A stretch of DNA of 44,509 bases from Candidatus Binataceae bacterium (GTDB lineage Bacteria; Desulfobacterota; Binatia; Binatales; Binataceae), in the NCBI GenBank assembly GCA_035500095.1, contig DATJXN010000112.1, positions 1 through 44,509 on the forward strand, written 5' to 3'. Below the pieces are notes generated by a model, which ran no database searches, had not been told where the DNA came from, and was given only the letters and a program-made list of their open reading frames with translations. Position numbers and translations under genes: made by a program. Positions 33,247-43,986 of this stretch are shown here, one piece after another (the stretch's first letter is position 1; each line of letters opens with the position of its first letter).

Positions 33247-33678
33247 TCAGAAGGCGTCCCTCAAAAGTTCGAGATGGCGGCCGGAGCCGTCCTCAAGGAT
33301 CGCGACCACGTCGAAGCGGATCGGGCGGCCGTCCATGCGATGGCGCCGCGCGTATATCTCGCCCGCGCGCCGCAGATGGCGCTGCTTGTGCCAGTTCACC
33401 GCTTCCTGGGGCGTTCCCGCGAGCGCCGTGCGCCGGGTTTTGACTTCGACGAAGACCAGCGTTTCACCGTCCATCGCGACCAGGTCGATCTCCGCTCCCG
33501 CGCCGCGAAAATTGCGTTCCAGGATCCGGTATCCTTTTCGCTTCAGATGGCGCTCGGCGATGCGCTCGCCCCTGCGCCCCAGCGCGATCCGGTCCAGTCC
33601 CGCAAGCGAGCGCCATCCGAAATCGCGCAGATTCGAGAGCTCCTCGATCCAAGCGCCAACGCGGCCCGCGAGTTTCAC
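33247..33678 (-). CDS. yraN: YraN family (UPF0102) endonuclease-fold protein
   Basis: A 143-aa protein with the restriction-endonuclease-like fold of UPF0102: GRRGERIAERHLKRKGYRI, then AEIDLVAMDGETLVFVEVKTRR (the D...E-V-K core, E and K in VEVKTR) and RAGEIYARRH. The family is widespread; a precise role is not settled. It directly precedes serS, with adjacent stop and start codons. Confidence 0.9.
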   Translation of the reverse strand: MKLAGRVGAWIEELSNLRDFGWRSLAGLDRIALGRRGERIAERHLKRKGYRILERNFRGAGAEIDLVAMDGETLVFVEVKTRRTALAGTPQEAVNWHKQRHLRRAGEIYARRHRMDGRPIRFDVVAILEDGSGRHLELLRDAF

Positions 33679-33771
33679 TGCTCACAAAGGTAGGGTTCTC
33701 CATGGCCGCTGGCAAGCCGTCTTCGCCCCGGAACCTGACTTGGCGCACAACCGATGTTAGGATTAACCGCG

Positions 33772-34068
33772 ATGGCACGGGAAAAAATCAGTCTTGAGCA
33801 AGTCCGCCACGTCGCGCGGCTCGCGCGCCTGGAGCTTGCACCGGCCGAGGAGCAGCGGCTCCAGGCTGAGATGAGCGAAATGCTCGGCTACGTCGACAAG
33901 CTCAACGAGCTCGATACCGGCGGGGTCAAGCCGACGGCGCAGGTCGGTGAGGCCGGCACGCCGATGCGCGAGGACGAAGTGACCAATCCGGCGGCGGCCG
34001 ACGCGATGCTGGCCAACGCGCCCGCGCGCGAAGGCTTCTTCTTCAAAGTGCCCAAGATCATCGAATAA
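33772..34068 (+). CDS. gatC: Asp-tRNA(Asn)/Glu-tRNA(Gln) amidotransferase subunit C
   Basis: A 98-aa small subunit. The start at ATG 33772 is preferred over one 18 bp upstream because the family begins at M-x-R-x-KISLEQVRHVARLARLEL. The FFFKVPKIIE-type C-terminus is typical. It wraps round GatA and stabilises the complex. It is transcribed divergently from yraN; gatA follows after 43 nt. Confidence 0.93.
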   Translation: MAREKISLEQVRHVARLARLELAPAEEQRLQAEMSEMLGYVDKLNELDTGGVKPTAQVGEAGTPMREDEVTNPAAADAMLANAPAREGFFFKVPKIIE

Positions 34069-34111
34069 AGACCATCCAGTAAAAATCATCGAGTAGAGAC
34101 TGGCGACCAAC

Positions 34112-35572
34112 ATGGGGTCCGACCTGAACCGGCTCACGATAACCGAAGCACGCGAGCGCCTGCGGCGGCGCGAAATCAGCGCGCGCGAGCTCACCCGCGA
34201 TTGCCTCGAGCGCATCGCCGCTGTCGAGCCGCGCCTCAACGCCTTCATCACGGTCTCCGCGGCCGAGGCGATAGCGCAAGCCGAGGACGCCGACCGCCGC
34301 CTCGCCCAGGGCGGCGCGCCCGACCTCTGCGGCATCCCGCTCGGCATCAAGGACATCTATTGTACGCGCGGCGTGCGCACGACCTGCGCCTCGAAGATCC
34401 TCGACAACTTCGTCCCGCCGTTCGACGCGACCGTTATCGAGCGGCTGCGCGCCGCGGGCGCGGTCTTCGTCGGCAAGGCCAACCTTGACGAATTCGCGAT
34501 GGGATCGTCGACGGAAAACTCGGCCTATGGACCGACTCGCAATCCCCACGACCTCGAACGCGTCGCCGGCGGCTCCTCCGGCGGATCGGCCGCGGCCGTC
34601 GCCGCCGGGGAATGTCTCGCCTCGCTGGGCACCGACACCGGCGGCTCGATTCGGCTGCCGGCCTCGTTTTGCGGCGTGGTCGGGATCAAGCCGACCTACA
34701 GTCGCGTGAGCCGCTACGGCGTGATCGCGTACGCGTCGTCGCTCGATCAGGTTGGCCCGTTCGCGCGCACCGTGCGCGACGCCGCGACGGTGCTGTACGC
34801 AGTCGCCGGCGCCGACCTGCGCGACTCGACCTGCTCGGCGCGGCCGGTTCCCGACTACGAACGCGCACTAACTGGCGAGGTGCGCGGGATGCACATCGGG
34901 GTGCCCAAAGAATACTTCGTCGAGGGGATGGACGCGGCGGTCGAAGCCGCGGTGCACGCCTCGCTCCAGCGGTTGGAGGCGATGGGCGCGCGGACGGTCG
35001 AGATTTCGCTTCCTCACACCGGCTACGCGGTGGCGGCCTACTATCTCATCGCCACCGCCGAGGCGAGTGCGAACCTGGCGCGCTACGACGGCGTGCGCTA
35101 CGGACTGCGCGCCGGCGCCGACAACAATATCGAGCTCTACAATCGCACGCGCGCACAAGGCTTCGGCGCCGAGGTCAAACGGCGCATCATGCTCGGCACC
35201 TTCGCGCTCTCCGCCGGCTACTACGACGCTTACTACCTGAAGGCGCAAAAGGTGCGCACGCTCATCCGGCGCGACTTCGAGCGCGCATTCGAGCAGTGCG
35301 ACCTGATCGCGGCGCCGGTTGCGCCGACTACCGCCTTTCGGCTCGGCGAAAAGACCGACGATCCGCTCAAGATGTACCTGTCGGATATTTTCACCATCTC
35401 GGTGAATCTCGCCGGGCTGCCCGGGATGTCGGTGCCGTGCGGTGCCGACGCCTTGGGAATGCCGATCGGCCTGCAACTGATCGGCCCTCCTTTCGGCGAG
35501 GAGGCGATCCTGCGGGCAGGCGACGCGTGGGAGCGCTCGGGCGGATTTGCGCAGCCCGCGCCGCGGCTTTAA
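34112..35572 (+). CDS. gatA: Asp-tRNA(Asn)/Glu-tRNA(Gln) amidotransferase subunit A
   Basis: A 486-aa amidase-signature protein. The catalytic triad can be placed as K80 (LGIKD), cis-Ser S155 (AGGSSGG) and S179 (GTDTGGSI), the same spacing as K79/S154/S178 of S. aureus GatA. It frees ammonia from Gln for transfer to GatB. Full length, GC-rich, with gatC just before it. The next gene, however, is a methyltransferase rather than gatB. Confidence 0.97.
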   Translation: MGSDLNRLTITEARERLRRREISARELTRDCLERIAAVEPRLNAFITVSAAEAIAQAEDADRRLAQGGAPDLCGIPLGIKDIYCTRGVRTTCASKILDNFVPPFDATVIERLRAAGAVFVGKANLDEFAMGSSTENSAYGPTRNPHDLERVAGGSSGGSAAAVAAGECLASLGTDTGGSIRLPASFCGVVGIKPTYSRVSRYGVIAYASSLDQVGPFARTVRDAATVLYAVAGADLRDSTCSARPVPDYERALTGEVRGMHIGVPKEYFVEGMDAAVEAAVHASLQRLEAMGARTVEISLPHTGYAVAAYYLIATAEASANLARYDGVRYGLRAGADNNIELYNRTRAQGFGAEVKRRIMLGTFALSAGYYDAYYLKAQKVRTLIRRDFERAFEQCDLIAAPVAPTTAFRLGEKTDDPLKMYLSDIFTISVNLAGLPGMSVPCGADALGMPIGLQLIGPPFGEEAILRAGDAWERSGGFAQPAPRL

Positions 35573-35623
35573 GTTGGCATCGCACAACTGAACACAACAT
35601 CGAGTAACGACCGGATTAAGTTA

Positions 35624-36478
35624 ATGGCGCAGCGAAAGCCCAGCCGCACGATGCTCGGTGCCGCGATTTTCAGGGCGGTGCATCAGGTCCTGGACGCCGA
35701 CCCAAAAATTCTCGACGATCCTCTTGCCGTGGGACTGGTCGAGGGTTCCAGCCGTGAGGAGATCTTGGCAGCACCGCCGGACTCTCTCTTCCGACCTCCA
35801 ACTTGGTTCCGCTCCATCTTCGTACTGCGAAGCCGCTACACGGAGGACTCGCTCCAGGAGGCGGTCGCCAATGGTATCGCGCAATACGTCCTGCTCGGTG
35901 CAGGGATGGATACGTTCGCGTACCGCCAGCCGAGCTGGGCTGCAAAACTTCGTATCTTCGAGGTCGACCACCCGGAGAGTCAGAAGGTCAAGCGCGAATA
36001 CCTGGCTAAGCGCGGGATAGCCGTCCCGGCCAATGTGGAGTTCTGCCCGATTGACTTCGAGCGGGCGTCGTTGACGGAGGGCCTCGCCACATCCTCTCTG
36101 GATCATCGAGCGCTTACCTTCTTTTCGTGGCTCGGCGTTACCCAGTATTTGACCAAACGAGCCATAGACTCTACCTTGCAGTTCGTTTTGTCGATGCCGA
36201 AACGGAGCACAATCATCATTGAGTTTATACTTCCTCCTGACTCATGGACTCCGGAAGAAACGGCTTTTCTCCAAGCTGTTCTGAAGTTAGCCGCTGAGGC
36301 CGGTGAACCATGGCTAACCTACTTCACACCCGACGCGATATCGCAGCACCTGATCGGGCTCGGGTTCTCCCGCGTCTCCCATCTCACTCCCGACGATGCG
36401 GCAGCGCGATATTTTATGAATCGACAGGATGGACTAAGGTCGCCGGATTATGTGAGGCTCCTCCAAGCCGACGTGTAG
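35624..36478 (+). CDS. Class I SAM-dependent methyltransferase (LCMT/Ppm1-like, TIGR00027 type)
   Basis: A 284-aa protein of the leucine carboxyl methyltransferase-like family. The SAM loop is VLLGAGMDTFAYR, followed by FEVDHPESQ-x-KR and VEFCPIDF, and YLTK after FFSWLGVTQ. These are the classic blocks. In bacteria the family methylates small polyketide or fatty-acid-like compounds. It is inserted between gatA (51 bp upstream) and gatB (115 bp downstream), and its lower GC than either suggests recent arrival. Confidence 0.88.
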   Translation: MAQRKPSRTMLGAAIFRAVHQVLDADPKILDDPLAVGLVEGSSREEILAAPPDSLFRPPTWFRSIFVLRSRYTEDSLQEAVANGIAQYVLLGAGMDTFAYRQPSWAAKLRIFEVDHPESQKVKREYLAKRGIAVPANVEFCPIDFERASLTEGLATSSLDHRALTFFSWLGVTQYLTKRAIDSTLQFVLSMPKRSTIIIEFILPPDSWTPEETAFLQAVLKLAAEAGEPWLTYFTPDAISQHLIGLGFSRVSHLTPDDAAARYFMNRQDGLRSPDYVRLLQADV

Positions 36479-36593
36479 GTTCCGACGCCGCTCGGCCCCG
36501 ATTTGAACTTTGTAGGGGTCGCGGTCTCGATTGACGTCGCGCGTAACACACTGGTTGAGACGCCGGTAAAAGCATCCACGGACATCAAAGGAA

Positions 36594-38111
<1,518 letters not shown>

Positions 38112-38135
38112 TCCGTCGCACGATTCGCGAATAGA

Positions 38136-38169
38136 ACGGGCATGCGCCGCGATCGCGGCGCGTGCCCGT
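38136..38169. terminator. Bidirectional terminator hairpin
   Basis: ACGGGCATGCGCCGC at 38136-38150 pairs with 38155-38169 (15 bp, one T-G wobble, GATC loop), then TTTCAT. It lies between convergent gatB and the acyl-CoA dehydrogenase gene and can serve both. Confidence 0.7.
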
Positions 38170-38195
38170 TTCATCCGTTCTCGGACCGCGGCCGC

Positions 38196-39386
38196 TCAGC
38201 CCTTGGGCAGGCCAAGCTGGCGCTCGCCGATGATGTTGCGCTGGATCTCGCTCGTGCCGCCCGCGATCGTGTACTGGCGCGAGCTGAGCAGCCGGTTGAG
38301 CCAGCGCGGCGCGTCGGGCACTTCACCCATCGGCTCGCTCAGCAGCGCGTGATGGCCCAGGAGCTCGCTTGCGAAGCGCGCGATCGCGACCCCCAGCTCC
38401 GAGCCGGCGAGCTTCAACACCGAGCCCTCGGGTCCGGGCTGCAGGCCCCTCAGCCGCCGCGTTAGCGAGCGCAGCCGCGTGTACTTGAGCGCCTCGCATT
38501 CGGTCATGAACTCGGCCAGGCGCTGGCGCACCCACTCCTGCTCCCACGCCGGCCGGCCGTCGATTTTCACCGCATGCGCCAGTTCCGCGAGCCGGCGCAC
38601 CTGGGACGAATGGCCGCCGCCGCTCGCCATCCCGCGCTCGAAGCCGAGCGTGGTCATCGCGACCTTCCATCCTTCGTTCTGCGGCCCGACCAGGTTCTGT
38701 TTGGGTACCTGGACGTTGTCGAAGAAGACCTCATTGAAGTGGCGATGGCCGTTCATCAGGACCAGCGGCCGCACCTCGACGCCGGGGCTCTTCATGTCAA
38801 CCAGCAGATAGCTGATGCCCTTGTGCTTGGGCGCCTCCGGGTCGGTGCGCACGAGCATGAAAATGCGATCGGCGTACTGCGCGCCGGAGGTCCACACCTT
38901 CTGGCCGTTGACCACGAAGTAGTCGCCATGGTCCGCAGCGCGGGTCTGCAGTCCGGCGAGGTCGGAGCCCGCGCCGGGCTCCGAGTAACCCTGGCACCAG
39001 ATGTCCTCGGCGCTCAAGATGCGCGGGATGTAGTATTTCTTCTGCTCGTCGCTGCCCCAGTACATCATGGTCGGCCCGAGCAGCTGCAGGCCGGAGTAGC
39101 CCGGCAGCACAGGCGCGCGGGCGCGCGAGTATTCTTCGTCGAAGATGATCTGCTCCATCAGCGGCGCAGCGCGTCCGCCGTATTCCTTGGGCCAGGCAAG
39201 GCCCGCGTAACCGGCGGCGTTGACCTTGGCCTGCCAATGGCGGCGCTTCTCGAAGATCTCCCGCGTGGGCGCGATCCGCTCGTCCATCGCGTCGTCAACG
39301 CACAGCTCGGGCGGCAGATTGGTGCGCAGCCACGCGCGGACCTCCTTGCGGAAGGCCTCCTGTTCGGGTGTGTATTCGAAATCCAT
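38196..39386 (-). CDS. Acyl-CoA dehydrogenase
   Basis: A 396-aa flavoprotein. Start MDFEYTPEQEAFRKEVRAWL, the FAD-binding segments YSEPGAGSDLAGLQTRA and YFVVNGQKVWTSGAQYAD, and the C-terminal YTIAGGTSEIQRNIIGERQLGLP signature are all present. It oxidises an acyl-CoA to an enoyl-CoA, passing electrons to ETF. It heads a minus-strand catabolic block with an amidohydrolase 24 bp upstream. Chain specificity is unknown. Confidence 0.94.
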   Translation of the reverse strand: MDFEYTPEQEAFRKEVRAWLRTNLPPELCVDDAMDERIAPTREIFEKRRHWQAKVNAAGYAGLAWPKEYGGRAAPLMEQIIFDEEYSRARAPVLPGYSGLQLLGPTMMYWGSDEQKKYYIPRILSAEDIWCQGYSEPGAGSDLAGLQTRAADHGDYFVVNGQKVWTSGAQYADRIFMLVRTDPEAPKHKGISYLLVDMKSPGVEVRPLVLMNGHRHFNEVFFDNVQVPKQNLVGPQNEGWKVAMTTLGFERGMASGGGHSSQVRRLAELAHAVKIDGRPAWEQEWVRQRLAEFMTECEALKYTRLRSLTRRLRGLQPGPEGSVLKLAGSELGVAIARFASELLGHHALLSEPMGEVPDAPRWLNRLLSSRQYTIAGGTSEIQRNIIGERQLGLPKG

Positions 39387-39410
39387 CCTATAGCCTCGCC
39401 GGATCGCCTC

Positions 39411-40529
39411 TCAGTTGAGATTGAAAGCGCGCACCGCATTGTCCCACAGGATCTTGCGCCTGCTCGCCTGATCGATCGGCTGACGCAGCATCGCTTCGAT
39501 ACCCCACGGGAAAGTTCCGTCGGGATGCGGGTAGTCGGTGTCCCAGAGAAAATTGTCGTCGCCGATCAGTTCGACCGCCGCCTTCATCGTCGGCTCGTCG
39601 CCGCGAAACGCCACCCAGAAGTTGTGCTTGAAGTATTCGGTCGGCGGCTTGGTCAGATACTCATGTTCGGCATTCCCGCCGTACTTCCAATGCTGCTCCA
39701 TCCGCTGCAGCCAGTACGGCACCCACCCGCCGTCCGCCTCGACGTGGACCACCTTGAGCTTCGGCAGCTTCTCCAGCACGCCGTACCAGATGAGCCCGGC
39801 CATCGCCGCCATAGCCTCGAACGGATGGGACAGGATGTGGCCGCTCACGTGGGTGTTCATCCGGTCGCCGAACGATGGCACCGACGAGGACGCCGAATCG
39901 TGAGTCGAAATCGGAAGGCCGAGGCGTTCGACCTCGGTCCACAGCGGCAGGTAGTAATCGTCGAAAATCGAATAGCCGTCCACCGGGTTGGGCCGCACGT
40001 AAAAGCTTACCGCGCCCAGCTTGGCCGCGCGATTCGCCTCGGCGACGGCCTTGTCCACGTCCTGCATCGGCAGGATAGCCGCGGGACGAAGCCGCTTTGA
40101 GTTGGCCGAGCAGTATTCGATCGCCCAGTTGTTGTAGGCGCGGCAGCAGGCGGCGAGCAGTTCGGGATCGTTGAAGCGCCGCCCGAGCATCTGGCCGGCG
40201 AAGGTCGGATAGAGCACCTGGATGTCCACGCCCTGCTCGTCCATGTCCTGCAGACGGCTCTGCGGGCTGAAGCCGGTCGAGCTCGCGCGCTTGAACCGCT
40301 CCATAGCTTTGGCCACGGTTTTGAAAAACGCCGGCGCGGCCATCGGGTACTTGCCCTTTTCGCGCGTGAACGGCTCGCCTTCGACGAGGAAGGTGCGGCG
40401 TCCCGAGGCGGCCGCGATTCCCATCTTGGGCGCGGCGCTCTTGTAGCGGTCCTCGATATGTCTCTCCCACAGCCACTCGGGCTCCATCATATGGCTGTCG
40501 ACGTCGACGATCCTGTATCCGTCCTTCAT
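39411..40529 (-). CDS. Amidohydrolase (amidohydrolase_2 TIM-barrel family)
   Basis: A 372-aa metal-dependent hydrolase. The first metal motif is D11-S-H13 (IVDVDSHMMEP). Later come HVSGHILSHPFEAMAAMAGL, LKVVHVEADGGWVPYWLQRM and the final DTDYPHPDG (Asp at the active site). This resembles ACMSD/o-pyrocatechuate-decarboxylase-type enzymes. It is a relative of the product of 1428-2882, with the same LKV-x-x-E-GG block. Probably acts on ring-cleavage or carboxylic acids; the substrate is unknown. Confidence 0.92.
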   Translation of the reverse strand: MKDGYRIVDVDSHMMEPEWLWERHIEDRYKSAAPKMGIAAASGRRTFLVEGEPFTREKGKYPMAAPAFFKTVAKAMERFKRASSTGFSPQSRLQDMDEQGVDIQVLYPTFAGQMLGRRFNDPELLAACCRAYNNWAIEYCSANSKRLRPAAILPMQDVDKAVAEANRAAKLGAVSFYVRPNPVDGYSIFDDYYLPLWTEVERLGLPISTHDSASSSVPSFGDRMNTHVSGHILSHPFEAMAAMAGLIWYGVLEKLPKLKVVHVEADGGWVPYWLQRMEQHWKYGGNAEHEYLTKPPTEYFKHNFWVAFRGDEPTMKAAVELIGDDNFLWDTDYPHPDGTFPWGIEAMLRQPIDQASRRKILWDNAVRAFNLN

Positions 40530-40604
40530 CGCTGCTTAACCTCTATTCTGAAGTACAACTTTAAGTTGCAACCGCGACGGCTCCCGAAGCCATCGCGGGC
40601 ACCC

Positions 40605-41624
40605 TCACGCACCCGGCAAGATCAGAGCCTTGACCCCCTGACGCGCCTTCAAAAGCTCGAACGCCTCCAGCCCGTGATCCAGATCATAGCGATGCGTAAC
40701 CATCGGCTTAAGATCAACCGCGCCGCTCGCCACGCTCGCGATCGCGCGCCGCCAGGTCTCGGGCGTGCGCACGCGGGAGGGAATGATGCTGACGCCGTGG
40801 AAAAAAAGCGAGCGCAATTCCGTCCCGGCAACGTCGCGCGCCGGCCATCCGAGCTGGACCAGAGCACCGCCCTTGCGCACGATATGGCGCGCCGAATCCA
40901 GCGCTCCCGACGCGTCGAAGACCACGTCGGCGCCGCCCGGCGGCATCTGCGCACGGACCTGGTCGAGCCAGTCGCGATCGCTCGCGCATACGGTTTTGAA
41001 GCCCATCCGCCGCGCGAGTTCCAACCGCTCGGAGTCCACCTTGAGCCCGGTGACGACGATGGAAGTGACACCGAGCGCACGCGCCGACAGCGCCGCGCTT
41101 AGCCCGATCGGCCCCGGCCCCTCGATTACCGCGCTGTCACCGGCGTGGAGACCGGAGATTTCGACCGCGTGCACGCCGGTCGCGTACGGCTCGAGCATCG
41201 CGGCGCTCTCCATGTCCATCGACTTCGGCACCAGCCATGAATTGGTGACCGGCGCGATGCAGAATTCGGCGAACGCGCCGCTAAGGCGCGTCGGCGAATC
41301 GCAATAGTTGAAGCGTCCTGCCGTGCACGAGCCGCATCGACCGCACTGGCCGAACGGATCGAGCGCGACGTGATCGCCCACCTTGAAGCCGCTCGCTCCG
41401 GCGCCGACTTCGACCACCTCGCCAGCCGGCTCATGGCCGAGCACCGCCGGCAGGCGGCCGACCGCGCGCTCGGCGCCGAGTTCCCATTCATAGATGTGGA
41501 GATCGGAGCCGCAGATACCGCAGGCCGCGACCTTAACCAGCAGTTCGCCCTCGCCCGGACGCGGCACCGGGGTTTCGATAAGTTCCGCGCCGGGCGCCGG
41601 GCGGGTCTTGGCAATCGCTTTCAT
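40605..41624 (-). CDS. Zinc-binding alcohol dehydrogenase (MDR family)
   Basis: A 339-aa medium-chain dehydrogenase. CGICGSDLH holds the catalytic Cys, HEPAGEVVEVG the catalytic-zinc His/Glu pair, and GQCGRCGSCTAGRFNYC the four structural-zinc Cys. The Rossmann loop is EGPGPIGLSAAL. The sorbitol/threonine dehydrogenase-like subgroup fits. AGAGGTGA precedes the ATG. It oxidises an unknown secondary alcohol with NAD(P). Confidence 0.92.
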   Translation of the reverse strand: MKAIAKTRPAPGAELIETPVPRPGEGELLVKVAACGICGSDLHIYEWELGAERAVGRLPAVLGHEPAGEVVEVGAGASGFKVGDHVALDPFGQCGRCGSCTAGRFNYCDSPTRLSGAFAEFCIAPVTNSWLVPKSMDMESAAMLEPYATGVHAVEISGLHAGDSAVIEGPGPIGLSAALSARALGVTSIVVTGLKVDSERLELARRMGFKTVCASDRDWLDQVRAQMPPGGADVVFDASGALDSARHIVRKGGALVQLGWPARDVAGTELRSLFFHGVSIIPSRVRTPETWRRAIASVASGAVDLKPMVTHRYDLDHGLEAFELLKARQGVKALILPGA

Positions 41625-41701
41625 CGGCTCACCTCTGCGATGTCATTTAATACGACCCCGGAGCGTCCGCCGTCAAAGGCGCGCAAGCCGAGCGCGCGCC
41701 T

Positions 41702-43030
41702 TCAGGTCCAGTGGCGCATCGGGACGCCCCGATAGCGCATCCGCGGTCGGATAAGCCGGTTATCGGCGTATTGCTCGAGGCTGTGCGCGATCCATCCGGC
41801 GGCGCGGCCGACAGCGAAAATCGCGGCCGGCAGCCCGCGCGCGAATCCGAGCATCCGGGCGCATACGGTCAGGTAGAAATCGAGATTCGGACGCAGCCGC
41901 TCGCGCTGCCACACGGTCTCCTCGACGCGGAGCGCGGTCTCGAACAGTCGGCGGCCACGCCGGCGCGCGATTTCAGCGGCTTCCTTCTTGAGCAGCACCG
42001 CCCGCGGATCGCCGGACGGATAGATCGCGTGGCCGAAGCCCGGCGGCAGCCGCCATTTGACGCTGAACGCGGCGAGGCAGTCCTCCAAACGGGCGCCGGC
42101 GTCGAGTTGCGCGAACATCTGTTCGATCCGATCGCACGCACCGCCATGAATCGGGCCCGAGAGCGAGCAGAGCGCGGACAGCACCGAGGCGTAAAGGTCG
42201 GCGCCGGTCGAGGCCACCACGCGCGCGGCAAAAGTCGAGGCGTTGAGCTCGTGCTCGGCGCATGCGACCAGGATGCGATCGAGCGTCGCGATCTCCCACT
42301 CGGCGGCGGGCGCGTGCAAGGCGACGTTGGCCAGACGCGCCGCCATCCCCGCGCCGCCCGCGCCGGCGCCGTTGGAACTCGAGCGGCCGCGCGCGAACGC
42401 GAGCGGCAAGATGCTCATGATTCGTGTGCCCTGCTCGACCGTGGGACGGGTGCCGCGATGGCGTTCAAGCGACGCGAGCGCCGGCATCACGACCTCCAGG
42501 CGCAACAGCGGCGAGGCGTCTTCGCCAACCGCGCGCAGCGCGCCGATGACCCGCTCGGGCGCCTCGGCCCGCGATATCGCCTGGCGTAGCGCCGCGAGCG
42601 CTCCGGGCAGCGGCCGTTTGCCCTCCCAGAGCAGCAGGCAAACTTCCTCGAATGGCGCCCGCGCGATCAGTTCCTCCACCGGATAACCGCGATAGGCGAG
42701 CCGCCCTTCGATAATCGAACTGACCGCCGACTCGGCGACAATCACGCCATAGGTTGAACCGTCGCTCGACGGCGGTTGCGCGACGGTCACCCACGAAGAC
42801 GCGTCGGGCAGGCTGCGTCCGCGCCGCCCGCCCTCGGCGGTGGCCAGATCGCGGAGCGCGTCGATATCGTCGCGGCGGTAGAGCGCCTGGCGTCCGATAC
42901 GCCGGCGATAGCTGCGAAGCCATCCGCGGCTGACGTAGGCGTAGAGCGTGCCGAGCTTGACCCCGAGCTGCGCGGCGGCTTCGTCCGCGGTGAGCATCCG
43001 GGCCGCCCGCTCGGCTTCGCGCGTCGCCAT
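41702..43030 (-). CDS. Citrate synthase family protein with N-terminal HTH domain
   Basis: A 442-aa fusion. Residues 1-60 are a MerR/excisionase-type HTH (LTADEAAAQLGVKLGTLYAYVS, then RQALYRRDDIDALR). From about 95 comes a citrate-synthase fold. Its catalytic set is H295 (GPIHGGAC), H334 (GFGHAIYPSGDPRA) and D384 (PNLDFYL), with H260 (HELNAST) at the oxaloacetate site. It is therefore probably catalytically active and may also bind DNA or sense its substrate. The next gene is 43 bp upstream on the same strand. Confidence 0.9.
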   Translation of the reverse strand: MATREAERAARMLTADEAAAQLGVKLGTLYAYVSRGWLRSYRRRIGRQALYRRDDIDALRDLATAEGGRRGRSLPDASSWVTVAQPPSSDGSTYGVIVAESAVSSIIEGRLAYRGYPVEELIARAPFEEVCLLLWEGKRPLPGALAALRQAISRAEAPERVIGALRAVGEDASPLLRLEVVMPALASLERHRGTRPTVEQGTRIMSILPLAFARGRSSSNGAGAGGAGMAARLANVALHAPAAEWEIATLDRILVACAEHELNASTFAARVVASTGADLYASVLSALCSLSGPIHGGACDRIEQMFAQLDAGARLEDCLAAFSVKWRLPPGFGHAIYPSGDPRAVLLKKEAAEIARRRGRRLFETALRVEETVWQRERLRPNLDFYLTVCARMLGFARGLPAAIFAVGRAAGWIAHSLEQYADNRLIRPRMRYRGVPMRHWT

Positions 43031-43073
43031 CTATTCTTTCCCTGGCCCGGCGGCTGCTGATGCCATATCGCAA

Positions 43074-43853
43074 CTATACGCGGCGCAACACGCCGAGCCA
43101 GCGCCCGTAGCACTTCTCGATCGGCCTGGTGAATGAAAGGTCGGCATAGCACGCCGCCATCGTGAAGTATCCGCTCGCGCGCGCAGCCAGCTCGAGCAGG
43201 CTCGGCAGGGTGTAGCGCACCGGCACGATGTCGCGCGTGACCACCGGTCCGGCGGGAAAATGAATCGTGCACTCGAGCTCGTAGATCGAATGCAGTCCCG
43301 ACGACCAGGCGATCGGACAATGGTATTCGCGCACGTCGACTCGCGTTCCGGCGGCCAGCACCTTGCGCTTGCGCCAGAGCTTGCGCGCGGCGACTACCTC
43401 GACGCCGTCGTGGCGATCGATATCGACGCAATAGAGTCCGCCGCGTCCGAGCATCCGGCCGACCGACGCCAGATGGGAAAGCAGCTCGCGGTTGCCGGTC
43501 ATGATCGGAAACGTCTCGGACATGAAGAAGGCGGCGTCGAAAGGACGCTCGGGAAGCCGAAACCGCTCGATCGATCTCCGGTAAAAGCGAATCGGCGCAG
43601 CGCCCGCCGCCTTGCGTCCGGCCGCGATCATCGTCGGCGAGCGGTCGATGCCGGCAACCGTAATTCCCGCGCGCGCAAGCGCGATCCCGTGCGGAGAATC
43701 GCCGCACGCGACGTCGAGCACGCGGCGCACGGGGCGCTTCAGATGGCGATGCCAGACCTTGCGCATGAAATCGATCTCGGCGCCGATCTCGGCGGGCTTC
43801 TCCATGTGCACGCGGCGGAAAATCGCTGGATACTTGTAGATGCTTGGCTCCAT
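43074..43853 (-). CDS. Class I SAM-dependent methyltransferase
   Basis: A 259-aa methyltransferase of the methyltransferase_11/25 type. The SAM loop is VLDVACGDSPHGIALAR, then GIDRSPTMIA, and a motif like PFDAAFFMSETFPIMTG. The C-terminal half is beta-rich and holds a hydrophobic acceptor region. It lies 43 bp upstream of the citrate synthase gene. The acceptor is unknown. Confidence 0.85.
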   Translation of the reverse strand: MEPSIYKYPAIFRRVHMEKPAEIGAEIDFMRKVWHRHLKRPVRRVLDVACGDSPHGIALARAGITVAGIDRSPTMIAAGRKAAGAAPIRFYRRSIERFRLPERPFDAAFFMSETFPIMTGNRELLSHLASVGRMLGRGGLYCVDIDRHDGVEVVAARKLWRKRKVLAAGTRVDVREYHCPIAWSSGLHSIYELECTIHFPAGPVVTRDIVPVRYTLPSLLELAARASGYFTMAACYADLSFTRPIEKCYGRWLGVLRRV

Positions 43854-43986
43854 CGCGATCCGAGATTAGCCGCGCCCCGGAGCGATCACCAAGCCGCTCC
43901 CACCCGCTTCTTGCCGGCACACGCCAAATGTGCGATTCGCGCTATATTCGGGGCGCGACCGAACTCATACGGAGAGTGCAAGGACG
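43854..43986. promoter_or_regulatory. Divergent promoter region
   Basis: This 133-bp gap separates the divergent methyltransferase and CoA-transferase genes and must carry both promoters. TATATT near 43950 is a possible -10 for the CoA-transferase; no firm -35 was seen. Confidence 0.35.

Noticed and set aside
38574..40100. 508-aa plus-strand open frame
   Set aside because: Antisense to acyl-CoA dehydrogenase and amidohydrolase genes.
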